This document shows positions 45,048 to 55,475 of a DNA stretch of 64,000 nucleotides, piece by piece. The notes below the pieces were generated by a model that saw only the letters and a program-made list of their open reading frames with translations, was not told the DNA's origin and did no database searches. Source of the stretch: Terrisporobacter sp. (GTDB lineage: Bacteria; Bacillota_A; Clostridia; Peptostreptococcales; Peptostreptococcaceae); NCBI GenBank assembly GCA_029851945.1, contig JARKUZ010000057.1, positions 1-64,000 of the forward strand. The letters run 5' to 3'. A program made the translations under genes and the position numbers. The first letter of the stretch is position 1, and every line of letters starts with the position of its first letter.

Positions 45048-45659
45048 ATGTTTATTAGAAATGATTCAAATGCAACTTATGTTAGATTGTTTCATGCATC
45101 ACCAGATGCACCACCAGTAGATATTTATATTAATAACAATCTTGTATTTAGAAGTTTAGCTTTTGGAAATTTTACAGAATATGTACCACTTTCAATGGGA
45201 AACTATAAGATAGAAGTTTATCCAGAAGGAGAAAAAGGAAAATATATTTTAACGCAAAATATACAAATTCCAGAAAATCAAGTTATTACAGTTGCAGCTG
45301 TAGGATTTTTAAATGATTTACAATTAGTATCTTATACAGAGTCAAATCCTAATAACTTACAAGTAGATATGAGTAGATTGAGAGTAATAAACTTATCACC
45401 AGATGCACCAGAAGTTGATGTATATATAGATTCGAATTTAGCATTCACAGATATTGGATTTTTAGATGCTACTGAGTATCTAGAACTTTCATCAGGAAAT
45501 TATGATTTAAGAATAAATATAGCACAAAATGATGAAGAGTTACTAAGACTTCAACCAGATTTGAAAAGTCAAAGGGTATACACAGTATATATGTTAGGAG
45601 ATGCATCAAATTTAACTGCTATTCAATCCTTAGATGGTAGTACTTATGTAAGATATTAA
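45048..45659 (+). CDS. Tandem DUF4397 protein
   Basis: 203 residues made of two DUF4397 repeats: YVRLFHASPDAPPVDIYINN (about 8-27) and LRVINLSPDAPEVDVYIDSN (about 110-129), each followed by a GNY-containing strand region (MGNYKIEVYP; SGNYDLRINI). DUF4397 is a beta-sandwich domain often found outside the cell, yet no signal peptide or anchor is present here. Spore or surface association is possible in clostridia but not shown. Start behind AGGGGGATGA; terminator follows. Confidence 0.85.
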   Translation: MFIRNDSNATYVRLFHASPDAPPVDIYINNNLVFRSLAFGNFTEYVPLSMGNYKIEVYPEGEKGKYILTQNIQIPENQVITVAAVGFLNDLQLVSYTESNPNNLQVDMSRLRVINLSPDAPEVDVYIDSNLAFTDIGFLDATEYLELSSGNYDLRINIAQNDEELLRLQPDLKSQRVYTVYMLGDASNLTAIQSLDGSTYVRY

Positions 45660-45675
45660 ATAGAATAATTTTATT

Positions 45676-45714
45676 AAAAAAGCATCGTCATGTAATTATG
45701 ATAATGCTTTTTTT
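45676..45714 (+). terminator. Terminator after the DUF4397 gene
   Basis: Interrupted stem AAAAAGCATnnTCAT / ATGAnnATGCTTTTT with a seven-base loop and T tail. Confidence 0.75.
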
Positions 45715-45862
45715 ATAGTAATATATATTATAGGATTAATAGGTATAAATAATCACATTTATGAGAATAATTGACATATTTATTAATTAGAATTAGAATA
45801 ATTCACATATCAACTATTAGTTTTGTTATAAAATATATAATGTAAGCAAGGGTGGTAATAAT

Positions 45863-46612
45863 ATGGAAAATATATTTGAAAAAGAATATGAAGTTACATA
45901 TAGAGATACAGATGCTAGAGGGGAATGTTTTTTGACCTCGTATATGAGTTTTATGGCAGATGCAGGGCTCAGCCAAGATGAGGCTTTGGGGTTTAATATT
46001 TCTGATATGGTTAAAGAAAATAATACATGGATGCTAGTTGATTATGAAATCAATATTTATGAATATGCTAAATATAAAGAAAAGTTAAAAATCATGACTT
46101 ATATTGAAGGTATGAATAAGTTTTATGGTTTAAGAAGATTTAAAGTTTATGGAGAGAAAGAAAATCTTATTTTAGAAGGTAAAACTTTAGTAATATTAGT
46201 AGATTCTATAAAAAGAAGGCCATTATCTGTGTCAGAAGAACACTATAAAGTTTATGGGGTAAAAGAGAAAGATCATAATATAGGAAGAAATAAATTAAAG
46301 CTTTCTAGATGCGAAAGAGTAGATTTTCAAAAAGAGTTTTCTATCAGATATTCTGATATAGACTTGAACTTGCATGTAGGAAATATTGTTTATTTAGGAT
46401 GGATTTTAGAGACTATGCCTTTTGATATTATGAAAGATTACAGAATAAACTCTGTAAAAATTAAATATCAAAAAGAAATCACATATGGTAATAAAGTAAT
46501 AGTTCGAACACAAGCTAATAATATAGAAGATACAATTAATGGAAAACATGAAATAATAAATGAAAACGATGAAGTTGTAGCATTATTAGAAACTAACTGG
46601 ATAAAAATATAG
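45863..46612 (+). CDS. Acyl-ACP thioesterase (FatA/FatB family)
   Basis: 249 residues in two hot-dog domains: YEVTYRDTDARGECFLTSYMSFMADAG with WMLVDYEINIYEYAKYKEKL (1-135), and FSIRYSDIDLNLHVGNIVYLGWILE (about 155-245), in which N-x-H-V-G is the catalytic region of this family. Releases free fatty acids from acyl carrier protein in the cytoplasm. The DegV gene follows 82 bases downstream on the same strand without a terminator, and DegV proteins bind fatty acids, so the pair may act together. Confidence 0.9.
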   Translation: MENIFEKEYEVTYRDTDARGECFLTSYMSFMADAGLSQDEALGFNISDMVKENNTWMLVDYEINIYEYAKYKEKLKIMTYIEGMNKFYGLRRFKVYGEKENLILEGKTLVILVDSIKRRPLSVSEEHYKVYGVKEKDHNIGRNKLKLSRCERVDFQKEFSIRYSDIDLNLHVGNIVYLGWILETMPFDIMKDYRINSVKIKYQKEITYGNKVIVRTQANNIEDTINGKHEIINENDEVVALLETNWIKI

Positions 46613-46694
46613 TGGTATTTGAGTTAATTTGTTTAAATAGGGTATAGAGATAATTAGACTTTAAATAAATGAGCAAAAGAAGAGAGGAATAAAT

Positions 46695-47540
46695 ATGAAG
46701 AGTTTAAAGATTATATGTGATAGTCTGGCTGATGTGCCGAGAGCATTAATTGAAAAGTATGATATAGAAGTTATTCCACTGACAATAAGGATAAATGAAG
46801 TTGATTATAAGGATGGAGTAAATCTTACGAATGAAGAATTTTATAAATTATTAAGAAGCTGTGAAGAAATGCCAAAGACATCTCAAGTTACATATATTCA
46901 ATTTGAAAAAATATTTAAAAAGTATATAAATGAAGGAATGAGTATATTATACATATCTGGATCTTCAAAAGTTACGGGAACTTATCAATCGGCTATGATT
47001 ACAAAAAATAATTTAGATGGAGATATACATATTTTTGATAGTTTAAACTTATCTTATGGATGTGGAGCACAAGTTATAACAGCTTGCGAAATGAGGGACA
47101 AAGGTTGCTCTTTAGATGAGATTTTAAAAAAATTAGAAGAAATAAGAGATAATATACTGGTTTTATTTGCAGTAGATACTTTAGAATTTTTAAGAAAAGG
47201 TGGAAGACTATCTGCTGGAAAGGCTATGATCGGAAGTGTTTTAAATGTAAAACCTATTTTACAAGTTATAAATGGAAATGTAGTTAGTACTGAGCAAGTA
47301 AGAGGAAAGAAAAAAGTTATAGCTAAATTAATTGATTTAATAAAATCTGATATAAATAATGATATAAGCAATAAAAGAATCGGTATTGCTCATGGAGACA
47401 ATATATCTGAATTTGAAAAACTAGAAGAGGTTGTAAAATCTGAATTTGATATTAATGATTTAACAAAAACTGAGATAGGTCCAAGCATAGGTTCTCATGC
47501 AGGCCCAGGAACTATAGGTATATGTGTATGGAATAAATAA
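46695..47540 (+). CDS. DegV family fatty-acid-binding protein
   Basis: 281 residues. KIICDSLADVPRALIEKYDIEVIPLTI, PKTSQVTYIQF, the SGSSKVTGTYQSA region and FLRKGGRLSAGKAMIGSVLNVKPIL are family signatures; the last includes the fatty-acid head-group contacts. Members act as FakB, presenting fatty acids to the FakA kinase for phospholipid synthesis. No fakA is nearby. Its position after an acyl-ACP thioesterase supports a fatty-acid role. Confidence 0.92.
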   Translation: MKSLKIICDSLADVPRALIEKYDIEVIPLTIRINEVDYKDGVNLTNEEFYKLLRSCEEMPKTSQVTYIQFEKIFKKYINEGMSILYISGSSKVTGTYQSAMITKNNLDGDIHIFDSLNLSYGCGAQVITACEMRDKGCSLDEILKKLEEIRDNILVLFAVDTLEFLRKGGRLSAGKAMIGSVLNVKPILQVINGNVVSTEQVRGKKKVIAKLIDLIKSDINNDISNKRIGIAHGDNISEFEKLEEVVKSEFDINDLTKTEIGPSIGSHAGPGTIGICVWNK

Positions 47541-47573
47541 AAAAACTGGAGATGTTTTATTCTCCAGTTTTTT
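47540..47573. terminator. Shared bidirectional terminator
   Basis: Perfect 13-base stem AAAAAACTGGAGA / TCTCCAGTTTTTT with an eight-base loop. It separates the convergent DegV and orphan-regulator genes, and overlaps their stop codons. Confidence 0.85.
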
Positions 47574-49083
47574 AGTGAACATCTTCACCTAGATTTTCAC
47601 TAATTATTCTTGTATAACTAATAGATTTAGCAATTCTTTCTAATATATCTTCTCTTTCTATTAAAAGTAAGTCATTTTCATAGTTCCAAAGCTGCTCAAA
47701 TAGATTATCTGACATTTTTTTTATAGCATTTTCTCTTAATATAGAATATTCATTTTTACCAGATACAGGATGAACTTTTATAAACTTTAAATTTTTAGAC
47801 AGATAAAAAGAAGGATTATCTGCATGTCTGAAATCTTCTATAAAATTACCATCTACTAATCTGATTTCTACATCATTATTTTCTTTTAGCATTTTTTCAA
47901 TAAAAGCAATGTGTCTTTCTCTTTCTTTAAATGATAAGGTAACAGGTGTATTAAAGAAATGTAGACATCCTGAAGACATATATTTTCTAAGTTCTGATTC
48001 ATATATAAGAACTTTTAGTTTACCTTTATATGTAGCATTGTGTAAAAATACATTAATTTTTTTCAGTTCGTTCATCAATACAGGATCATCTCCAAATAGT
48101 CTCTCGGCAATTTCTAAAAATAAATCCTGTGGCATAAAGAATTCATTAATAGAACCAAGAAGACATCTAAGTTCATTATTCATGATATATTGAATATAAG
48201 TTTGATCTTGTATCATTTCTACAGGAGACTTTTTATGACAAAGTTTTTTGCCTTTATTTTTTATCTTCTGTTCTAAATTAACGTAAAAATCATCTATTAG
48301 AGATTTGTCTTTAGATGTTGTGCTGATTAAGCATTCGCCATCATCAGAAAAAATAGTAGTACATAAGAATTTATCCTTAATCAAAAAAATAGCTGTTGAG
48401 GCGCTTACATCACAATTATATAAATTAAAATTAAGTTTAGGATAGGAAGACAGTATATTTATAGTTAATAAATAGTTCAGAATTTCTTCCTGATTTTCAC
48501 CACAGAATCCCATTAAAAAATCTATTTTAATATTACATTTTTTGCTTAATTCATAAAAAAATTTCTTCATGTTAACAAGAGATATTTTATCCTTATGATT
48601 TATTTTAAATAAGTTAAGAGAAATAATTATATGTATTTCTTCAGAAGAATTTATATGGGAATTTACTTCTTGAAGAATGATTTTCCGAATAAGTGGTGGC
48701 CTTATTTGTGAATTACTATTGTAATATTCTTGAGATATGGATGCTTTATGAAAATTCTTACTACTAATGTTATTAGAATCTTCATAATAAACATTTATTA
48801 ATAAATCTTTTATATATTCTAACAAAAAAGTTTCATTATTATTTTCTAATTCAAAATACTCTACTAAATGTATTCTTGTATCTTCTTCAAGAGAATTTAC
48901 AATAAATTCACTTATATCACTACATATTTCTTTAGCTCTTTTTGAACTAGGAAATTTTTTTGAATTAACCCATTTATTAATATAAGATACATCGTAACCT
49001 AAGTAATTAGCCAAAGAAGATTTTTTTTGCTTTGATATGTACAGTAAATTTTCTAAAACTGCACCAAAAGTTCTTTTATTCAT
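47572..49083 (-). CDS. Orphan HTH regulator with large uncharacterised C-terminal region (paralogue of the 16.5-kb gene)
   Basis: 503 residues from the ATG at 49083, six bases behind GAGG; an ATG at 49101 is upstream of that site. N-terminal HTH FGAVLENLLYISKQ ... LANYLGYDVSYINKWVNSKKFPSSKR (about 7-60). The long remainder includes EIHIIISLNLF near the middle and the C-terminal block LKVLIYESELRKYMSSG, KERERHIAFIEKML, VEIRLVDG, each matched in the 16505 gene. No membrane helix or known ligand domain. It is divergent from an MFS transporter and probably controls it. Similarity to the other copy is clear but far from identity, so these are old paralogues. Confidence 0.75.
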   Translation of the reverse strand: MNKRTFGAVLENLLYISKQKKSSLANYLGYDVSYINKWVNSKKFPSSKRAKEICSDISEFIVNSLEEDTRIHLVEYFELENNNETFLLEYIKDLLINVYYEDSNNISSKNFHKASISQEYYNSNSQIRPPLIRKIILQEVNSHINSSEEIHIIISLNLFKINHKDKISLVNMKKFFYELSKKCNIKIDFLMGFCGENQEEILNYLLTINILSSYPKLNFNLYNCDVSASTAIFLIKDKFLCTTIFSDDGECLISTTSKDKSLIDDFYVNLEQKIKNKGKKLCHKKSPVEMIQDQTYIQYIMNNELRCLLGSINEFFMPQDLFLEIAERLFGDDPVLMNELKKINVFLHNATYKGKLKVLIYESELRKYMSSGCLHFFNTPVTLSFKERERHIAFIEKMLKENNDVEIRLVDGNFIEDFRHADNPSFYLSKNLKFIKVHPVSGKNEYSILRENAIKKMSDNLFEQLWNYENDLLLIEREDILERIAKSISYTRIISENLGEDVH

Positions 49084-49269
49084 TGAATACCTCATTTCCA
49101 TTTAAGAATATAACTTCAAATTTAAAAATAATTATATCACTTTATTTATATTAAAAAAAGGACATTTAGGAATTGAATTGGCCACAAAAATGTTTTCTTT
49201 GGATGGAGTGACAATAATGAATTCATAAATTCATAATTTATCCTTTTAATTCACTAGAATGTCAAATAT

Positions 49270-49290
49270 ATGTTGTGTTAATCTTAATAC
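49270..49290. promoter_or_regulatory. Imperfect dyad between the orphan regulator and the MFS gene
   Basis: TTGTGTTAATCTTAATACAA is a 20-base imperfect palindrome (nine of ten pairs) in the 307-base divergent region. A tandem AATTCATA pair lies nearby at about 49219-49236. Either could be an operator. The four-fold TTGAC array of the other paralogue is not present here. Confidence 0.4.
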
Positions 49291-49390
49291 AATATAAAAA
49301 ATCTCCAAAATGATATAGGAAAATGGAACTTAGATTCTTATTAATTAAAATATATAAATTGATATTTTCAAGGAGAAAGGAATTTAAATT

Positions 49391-50680
49391 ATGGATACAA
49401 TAAAAAATAAAAAAGGAATGCAAAAGGGCTGGATAATGGTAATAGTATGTATGTTAATACAAGCTGTACCATTTGGAATAGCATCAAATATACAGCCATT
49501 ATTTATACATCCAGTTACATCAGAATACGGATTTAGTTTAACAGGATTCTCATTACTATTTACAATAGGAACTATAGTATCAGCTATAGCAGCTCCTATA
49601 ATAGGAACATTATTCTCAAAAATTAATTTAAGAATAATATACACTGCAGGAGCAATATTATGTGGTGGAGGATTTGCTTTATTCTCTATGTGTACAGAGT
49701 TATGGCAATTTTATACAGTTGCAGCAGTGGTTCAAGTTGGTACAGCAATAATATCTTCTATAGGGGTACCTCTTTTAATAAACTCATGGTTTGACTCAAA
49801 TATTAGAGGTAAAGCTTTAGGTATAGCATTTGCTGGAGGATCAATAGGTAACATATTTTTACAACAATTAGCAACTCGTTCGTTAGTTGCCAATGGGCCA
49901 TCAAAATCATATTTAATATTTGGTTTAGTTTCATTAATAACAGCAATACCAATAGCATTATTCTTAGTTAAAATGCCAAAAGATAATAATGAAGTAGTAA
50001 AAGTAAATAATAAAGAACAAAAAGAAAATACAAATAGTAAAGAAGTAGATATATCATATACATTAAAAGAAGCACAAAAGAATAAATTCTTCTGGATGAT
50101 GAGCATAGGATTCTTATTTGTAGGTCTTTATGTATCGGCTTATTCAGTTCAGTATGCAAATTATTTCCAAGGTGTATTAAAATTAGATGCAGCAGTTATA
50201 GCAACAGCAGGTTCAATATTTGCAGTTTGTTCACTTGGAGGAAACGTACTTGGTGGATTATTATTTGATAAATTAGGTGTTGCAAAATGTTTATTTTTAT
50301 CAGCAGTGTTTGTATTTATTTCAGGAGTATTTATATTACTATCTGGAAATAATCCAATATATGCATATTTATTCTCTGCAGTAAGGGGATTAGCAGTATA
50401 TGTTTACATGATGGCACCGGCTTATATGGTTGGGCAGTATTTTGGTAAAAAAGAATATGGTGGAATATTAGGAATGATGAACTTAGTATTTGCAGTAGGA
50501 TTCTCAGGTGGATCTGTATTATTTGGAGTATTGGCATCATCATTTGGATACAATACAACATGGATGATAATATTAGGATTTGTTGCTATGGCATTCATAT
50601 TATTATTAACATCTGCTAAAGGGATGGAGAAACAAAATGAACAAAGAAAAGCTAGTATGCAGACTAATATAGTAGCTTAA
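49391..50680 (+). CDS. MFS transporter, OFA/monocarboxylate-like
   Basis: 429 residues, 12 transmembrane helices in two blocks separated by a charged loop (about 200-225, KDNNEVVKVNNKEQKEN). QAVPFGIASNIQPLFIHPVTSEYGFS and the DSNIRGKALGIAFAGGSIGN loop after helix 4 place it with the oxalate/formate antiporter and monocarboxylate porter-like MFS proteins. Substrate likely an organic anion. Divergent from the orphan regulator. Start behind AAGGAGAAAGG. Confidence 0.88.
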   Translation: MDTIKNKKGMQKGWIMVIVCMLIQAVPFGIASNIQPLFIHPVTSEYGFSLTGFSLLFTIGTIVSAIAAPIIGTLFSKINLRIIYTAGAILCGGGFALFSMCTELWQFYTVAAVVQVGTAIISSIGVPLLINSWFDSNIRGKALGIAFAGGSIGNIFLQQLATRSLVANGPSKSYLIFGLVSLITAIPIALFLVKMPKDNNEVVKVNNKEQKENTNSKEVDISYTLKEAQKNKFFWMMSIGFLFVGLYVSAYSVQYANYFQGVLKLDAAVIATAGSIFAVCSLGGNVLGGLLFDKLGVAKCLFLSAVFVFISGVFILLSGNNPIYAYLFSAVRGLAVYVYMMAPAYMVGQYFGKKEYGGILGMMNLVFAVGFSGGSVLFGVLASSFGYNTTWMIILGFVAMAFILLLTSAKGMEKQNEQRKASMQTNIVA

Positions 50681-50712
50681 TTTAATACAATTATAAATAA
50701 TATCTAAAAAAT

Positions 50713-50746
50713 AATGGGCTCTTTTATGAGCTCATTATTTTTTTAG
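50713..50746 (+). terminator. Terminator after the MFS gene
   Basis: Stem AATAATGGGCTC / GAGCTCATTATT (one mismatch, 8-base loop) followed by TTTTT. Confidence 0.75.
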
Positions 50747-50849
50747 ATTTACTTAAAAATAAATATTCTTATTCTTGATATTTAACATGTAAAGAATTAA
50801 TATGAATACTAGAGGTTAATTTGACTAAAATTTGTAAGGAGAAGATATT

Positions 50850-52229
50850 ATGAATAAAAAAAGTGTTAATTTAGGGACTGGAAGTGTAGGAAAACTTCTT
50901 GTAAGTTTAGCAATTCCATCTATAATAGCTCAATTAGTAAATCTACTATATAATATAGTGGATAGAATATTTATTGGTAGAATGCCAAGTGGTGATTTAG
51001 CTATGGCCGGTGTTGGGATAGTAACACCGATAGTTTTATTAGTGGGAGCATTTAGTGCACTTATAGGATCTGGTGGGGCACCTCTCACAGCTATAAAAAT
51101 GGGTGAACAGGATAATGATGGTGCGGAAAAAATAATGAGTAATAGCTTTTTCATGCTTATAATTACTGGTGTTTTATTAACAATTGTATTTTTTGTGCTT
51201 AGAGAGCCGATTGTTGTTGCGTTTGGTGCGAGTAATCTCACTAAGGGATATGCATTAGATTATTTATCTACTTATATTATAGGTACAATATTTGTCCAGA
51301 TAGCATTAGGTATGAATACCTTTATTAATACTCAAGGTTTTGCTAAAATTGGTATGTTTACTGTGGCAATAGGTGCAGCTATTAATATAATATTAGACCC
51401 AATATTTATATTTATTTTAAATATGGGTGTAAAAGGTGCAGCCATTGCAACTATAATATCTCAATTTGTATCTGCTTTATTTGTATTAAATTTCTTATTT
51501 GGAAAGAAGAGTATTTTAAAAATAAGAAAAAAATATTTAGCAGTAGATAAAAAAATAGCCATACCGATAATATCATTAGGTATAGCACCATTTATAATGC
51601 AATCAACTGAGAGTTTAGTTCTAGTTAGTTTAAATAACCAGCTTTTAAAATATGGTGGAGATATAGCTGTAAGTGCTATGACTATAATGAGTAGTATATC
51701 TCAATTAATATTAATGCCTTTGGTGGGAATTACCCAAGGTGCACAACCTATAATGAGTTATAACTATGGTGCAAAACAAATGGATAGAGTTAAGAAAACA
51801 TTTAAGTTATTATTTATAGCATCTTTTTCTTACTCAACATTAATGGTAGTTTTATTATGTTTATTCCCAGAAGTGTTTGTTGGAATATTTAATAATAAAC
51901 CTGAATTAGTGGAGATAACTTCATGGAGTATTAGAATTTATTTTGTAGGAATGTTCTTACTAGGTGCTCAAATATCATGTCAACAAACATTCTTAGCATT
52001 AGGTCAAGCAAAGATATCTTTATTTTTAGCTTTATTAAGAAAAATCATGCTTTTAGTTCCATTAATATTTATATTACCAATGATGATGGAAGATGGATTA
52101 AAAGCAGTATTATTGGCAGAGCCAGTTGCTGATATAGTAGCATGTTTAACTACAATATTTATATTTACAAGATTTTATAAAAAAACATTTATTAAAAGTG
52201 ATATAAATGAAAATAAGTATATAAATTAA
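50850..52229 (+). CDS. MATE-family multidrug efflux transporter
   Basis: 459 residues and 12 helices. LLVSLAIPSIIAQLVNLLYNIVDRIFIGR, GSGGAPLTAIKMGEQDNDGAEKIMSNSF and LMPLVGITQGAQPIMSYNYGAKQMDRV are the signatures of the MepA-like branch. Exports cationic compounds. Start behind GTAAGGAGAAG. A LacI-type regulator follows 215 bases downstream in the same direction; a drug-responsive regulator (MarR-type) as in S. aureus mepRA is not present. Confidence 0.92.
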   Translation: MNKKSVNLGTGSVGKLLVSLAIPSIIAQLVNLLYNIVDRIFIGRMPSGDLAMAGVGIVTPIVLLVGAFSALIGSGGAPLTAIKMGEQDNDGAEKIMSNSFFMLIITGVLLTIVFFVLREPIVVAFGASNLTKGYALDYLSTYIIGTIFVQIALGMNTFINTQGFAKIGMFTVAIGAAINIILDPIFIFILNMGVKGAAIATIISQFVSALFVLNFLFGKKSILKIRKKYLAVDKKIAIPIISLGIAPFIMQSTESLVLVSLNNQLLKYGGDIAVSAMTIMSSISQLILMPLVGITQGAQPIMSYNYGAKQMDRVKKTFKLLFIASFSYSTLMVVLLCLFPEVFVGIFNNKPELVEITSWSIRIYFVGMFLLGAQISCQQTFLALGQAKISLFLALLRKIMLLVPLIFILPMMMEDGLKAVLLAEPVADIVACLTTIFIFTRFYKKTFIKSDINENKYIN

Positions 52230-52435
52230 TTAATTTATATACTTATTTATAAATCTTATAATACTCTATATATTAAAAACTTTGTTATTGTAAAATTTGA
52301 TTAACACAGTAGGTAAATTACAAATTAGTTTGTACAATAATATTTTTTTAATTATTAGTAAAAAATAATGTATATTTATTATCTATATGTTAAGATAAAA
52401 TTATAATTTAAAATATATTGGAGGATTATGTCTAA

Positions 52436-53482
<1,047 letters not shown>

Positions 53483-53490
53483 TTGTTGAG

Positions 53491-53518
53491 ATAGTGATTG
53501 AGAAATCACTATTTTTTA
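53491..53518 (+). terminator. Terminator after the LacI-type gene
   Basis: Stem ATAGTGATT / AATCACTAT with a four-base loop and T tail. Confidence 0.8.
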
Positions 53519-53689
53519 ATTTCTAGGAATTTATAACTTATCAGATTATTATTACACAAAAATATTATACTTTAAGTAAAAAAATAGTAAAAAAAGGTAA
53601 AATTAAATAAAAAATATTGTGAATTAAAGATACTTTTGATACCATGAAAGTATAGTAAAAACATATTATAAAATAGATTTAGGGGGAAT

Positions 53690-54010
53690 ATGATGAAAAA
53701 TAATATATTAGAAATTTTTAGTAAAACTTTGATTATGATAAGGACGTAAGGACTTTTTTCTCTGGGAAGAGTAAATTTGATAGGTAAACATACAGAAGAA
53801 GCGTTTGAGAAAAATAAATATTTAATAAAAGTCGAAATAAGAGTAAAAGAGCAAAACATGTAGTTTATGAAAATCAAAGAACTTGAAATGTAGTAAAAGT
53901 TTTAGAAGAAAATGATATAGTTACTTTTGGAAAATTAATGAATGAATCTAATAATTTAATTAGGGATGATTATGAAGTTACAGGAAAAGTTAGATACATT
54001 AGTGGATAAA
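53690..54010 (+). pseudogene. galK: Decayed galactokinase gene
   Basis: Behind AGGGGGAATATG the frame opens MKNNILEIFSKT, shifts to FDYDKDVRTFFS, shifts again to LGRVNLIGKHTE (the galactokinase signature normally GRVNLIGEHTD), then joins after a large deletion to [26 protein letters not shown] and [22 protein letters not shown] of the C-terminal region. ATP-binding and catalytic centre are lost. It sits directly ahead of galM, as in gal operons. Confidence 0.75.
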
Positions 54011-54052
54011 TATTTATATAGTTTTGAGATTTTTGCTAGAAAGGAAAAACTT

Positions 54053-55093
54053 ATGAAATGTAAAAAGAGTACTGTAGGAAGATTAAATAATGAAGAAATT
54101 GTAGCCTATAATGTTAAATTTGAAAACGGATTTGAAGTAGAAATACTTAATTTGGGAGGAGTTATTACAAAAATAATAACTCCTAATAAAGATAATAATT
54201 TAGAAAATATAGTACTAGCTTATGAAGATATAAATGATTATATTGAAAATCCTTATTATTATGGAGCAATCATTGGGAGAACTGCTGGAAGAATTAATGA
54301 AGGTAAGATAGTAATAGATGATAAAGAATATGAATTAAATAAAAACTATGGGGTTCATCAAGGTCATGGTGGAAATCAAGGATTTAACCATAGGATATGG
54401 CAAGTAAAAGTTGAAGAAAATAAAAATTATGTTACTTTGAATTTAAGTACATTATCCAAGGATATGGAAGAAAACTATCCAGGTAATTTAAATGTTAATG
54501 TGATTTTTAATATTTATGAAAATTATAAAATTGAAGAAATCTACAAAGCTAAAAGTGATAAAACTACTTTAGTAAATATGACAAACCATACATATTTTAA
54601 TTTAAGTGGAAATATAAAAGAGCCAGTTACAGATTCTTATTTAAAGCTTGGTAGTGACTATATATTGGAGCTTAATGAAACTTGTGTTCCAACAGGAAAA
54701 AAAATTGATGTGACAAAAACACCTTTTGATTTTAGAAAATTAAAATTAATAGGAAGAGATATTGATGCAAATCATGAGCAGATTAAAATTGGAAATGGGT
54801 ATGATCATGCATTTTTACTAAATAATGATAAAAAAATTTATTTAGAAGATAAAAAATCAAAAAGAAATATGACTATAGAAACAAATCAAGATTGCGTAGT
54901 TGTATATACTATGAACTGGGAACATGAGAAAATGACATACACGGGAGAAGTTCCACCTATTAGACATGGTATATGTTTTGAAACACAACATCCACCTATA
55001 GGTGAAAATATGTGTTTTATTAAAGAATCCCTTCTAAACAAAGATGAAGGATATATGCAAAAGACTGTTTATAAATTTAGCACAAGTAAATAA
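54053..55093 (+). CDS. galM: Aldose 1-epimerase (galactose mutarotase)
   Basis: 346 residues from the ATG at 54053, behind AAGGAAAAA; the frame is open upstream to 53966 but that stretch is galactokinase remnant. Motifs: IIGRTAGRINEGK, the catalytic His in TNHTYFNLSG, GYDHAFLLN, and the catalytic Glu in GICFETQHPP. Interconverts alpha and beta anomers of galactose and glucose. With galK destroyed and no galT visible, it may now act on another sugar or be on its way to loss. Confidence 0.92.
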   Translation: MKCKKSTVGRLNNEEIVAYNVKFENGFEVEILNLGGVITKIITPNKDNNLENIVLAYEDINDYIENPYYYGAIIGRTAGRINEGKIVIDDKEYELNKNYGVHQGHGGNQGFNHRIWQVKVEENKNYVTLNLSTLSKDMEENYPGNLNVNVIFNIYENYKIEEIYKAKSDKTTLVNMTNHTYFNLSGNIKEPVTDSYLKLGSDYILELNETCVPTGKKIDVTKTPFDFRKLKLIGRDIDANHEQIKIGNGYDHAFLLNNDKKIYLEDKKSKRNMTIETNQDCVVVYTMNWEHEKMTYTGEVPPIRHGICFETQHPPIGENMCFIKESLLNKDEGYMQKTVYKFSTSK

Positions 55094-55184
55094 TTAATAA
55101 AAAACATTTTGAAAAGAAATAGGTTATCTCACTAAAAATAGTAAGTTTAATCCAGAAAGTCATGTCATATTGAGGAGGAATAAA

Positions 55185-55262
55185 TTGGGATTAAACAGGA
55201 GTTTATATTTAATGGTTACTTATGGAGTTTATGAGTTTGAAAATGTAAAAAGCTGTGGTTAA
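55185..55262 (+). other. Possible 25-residue open frame overlapping a terminator
   Basis: TTG at 55185 behind a strong GAGGAGG, ending TAA at 55262 inside the hairpin. Encodes GLNRSLYLMVTYGVYEFENVK-like sequence of unknown nature. It may be a leader peptide, a remnant, or chance. The 382-base gap otherwise shows only the hairpin and A+T-rich promoter sequence for the kinase gene. Confidence 0.25.
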
Positions 55263-55284
55263 TTATTAACTACAGCTTTTTTAT
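55247..55284 (+). terminator. Terminator downstream of galM
   Basis: Stem AAAAAGCTGTGGTTAAT / ATTAACTACAGCTTTTT-type pairing with one mismatch and a T tail. Confidence 0.75.
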
Positions 55285-55475
55285 ATAAAATAAATTAAAT
55301 TTTGAGAATCATGAAAATAATTATACATACTTATAAGTTTTAGCATGTGGGATAAAATACAAATGTAATAGTTTTGTTAAAAAAATGCAATTTAAAATGT
55401 TGAATTTTGTAGAAATTCAAGTTGGAAATATGATAAAATATAAAAATAATTTCTTAGAAAGGTTACGATTACATT

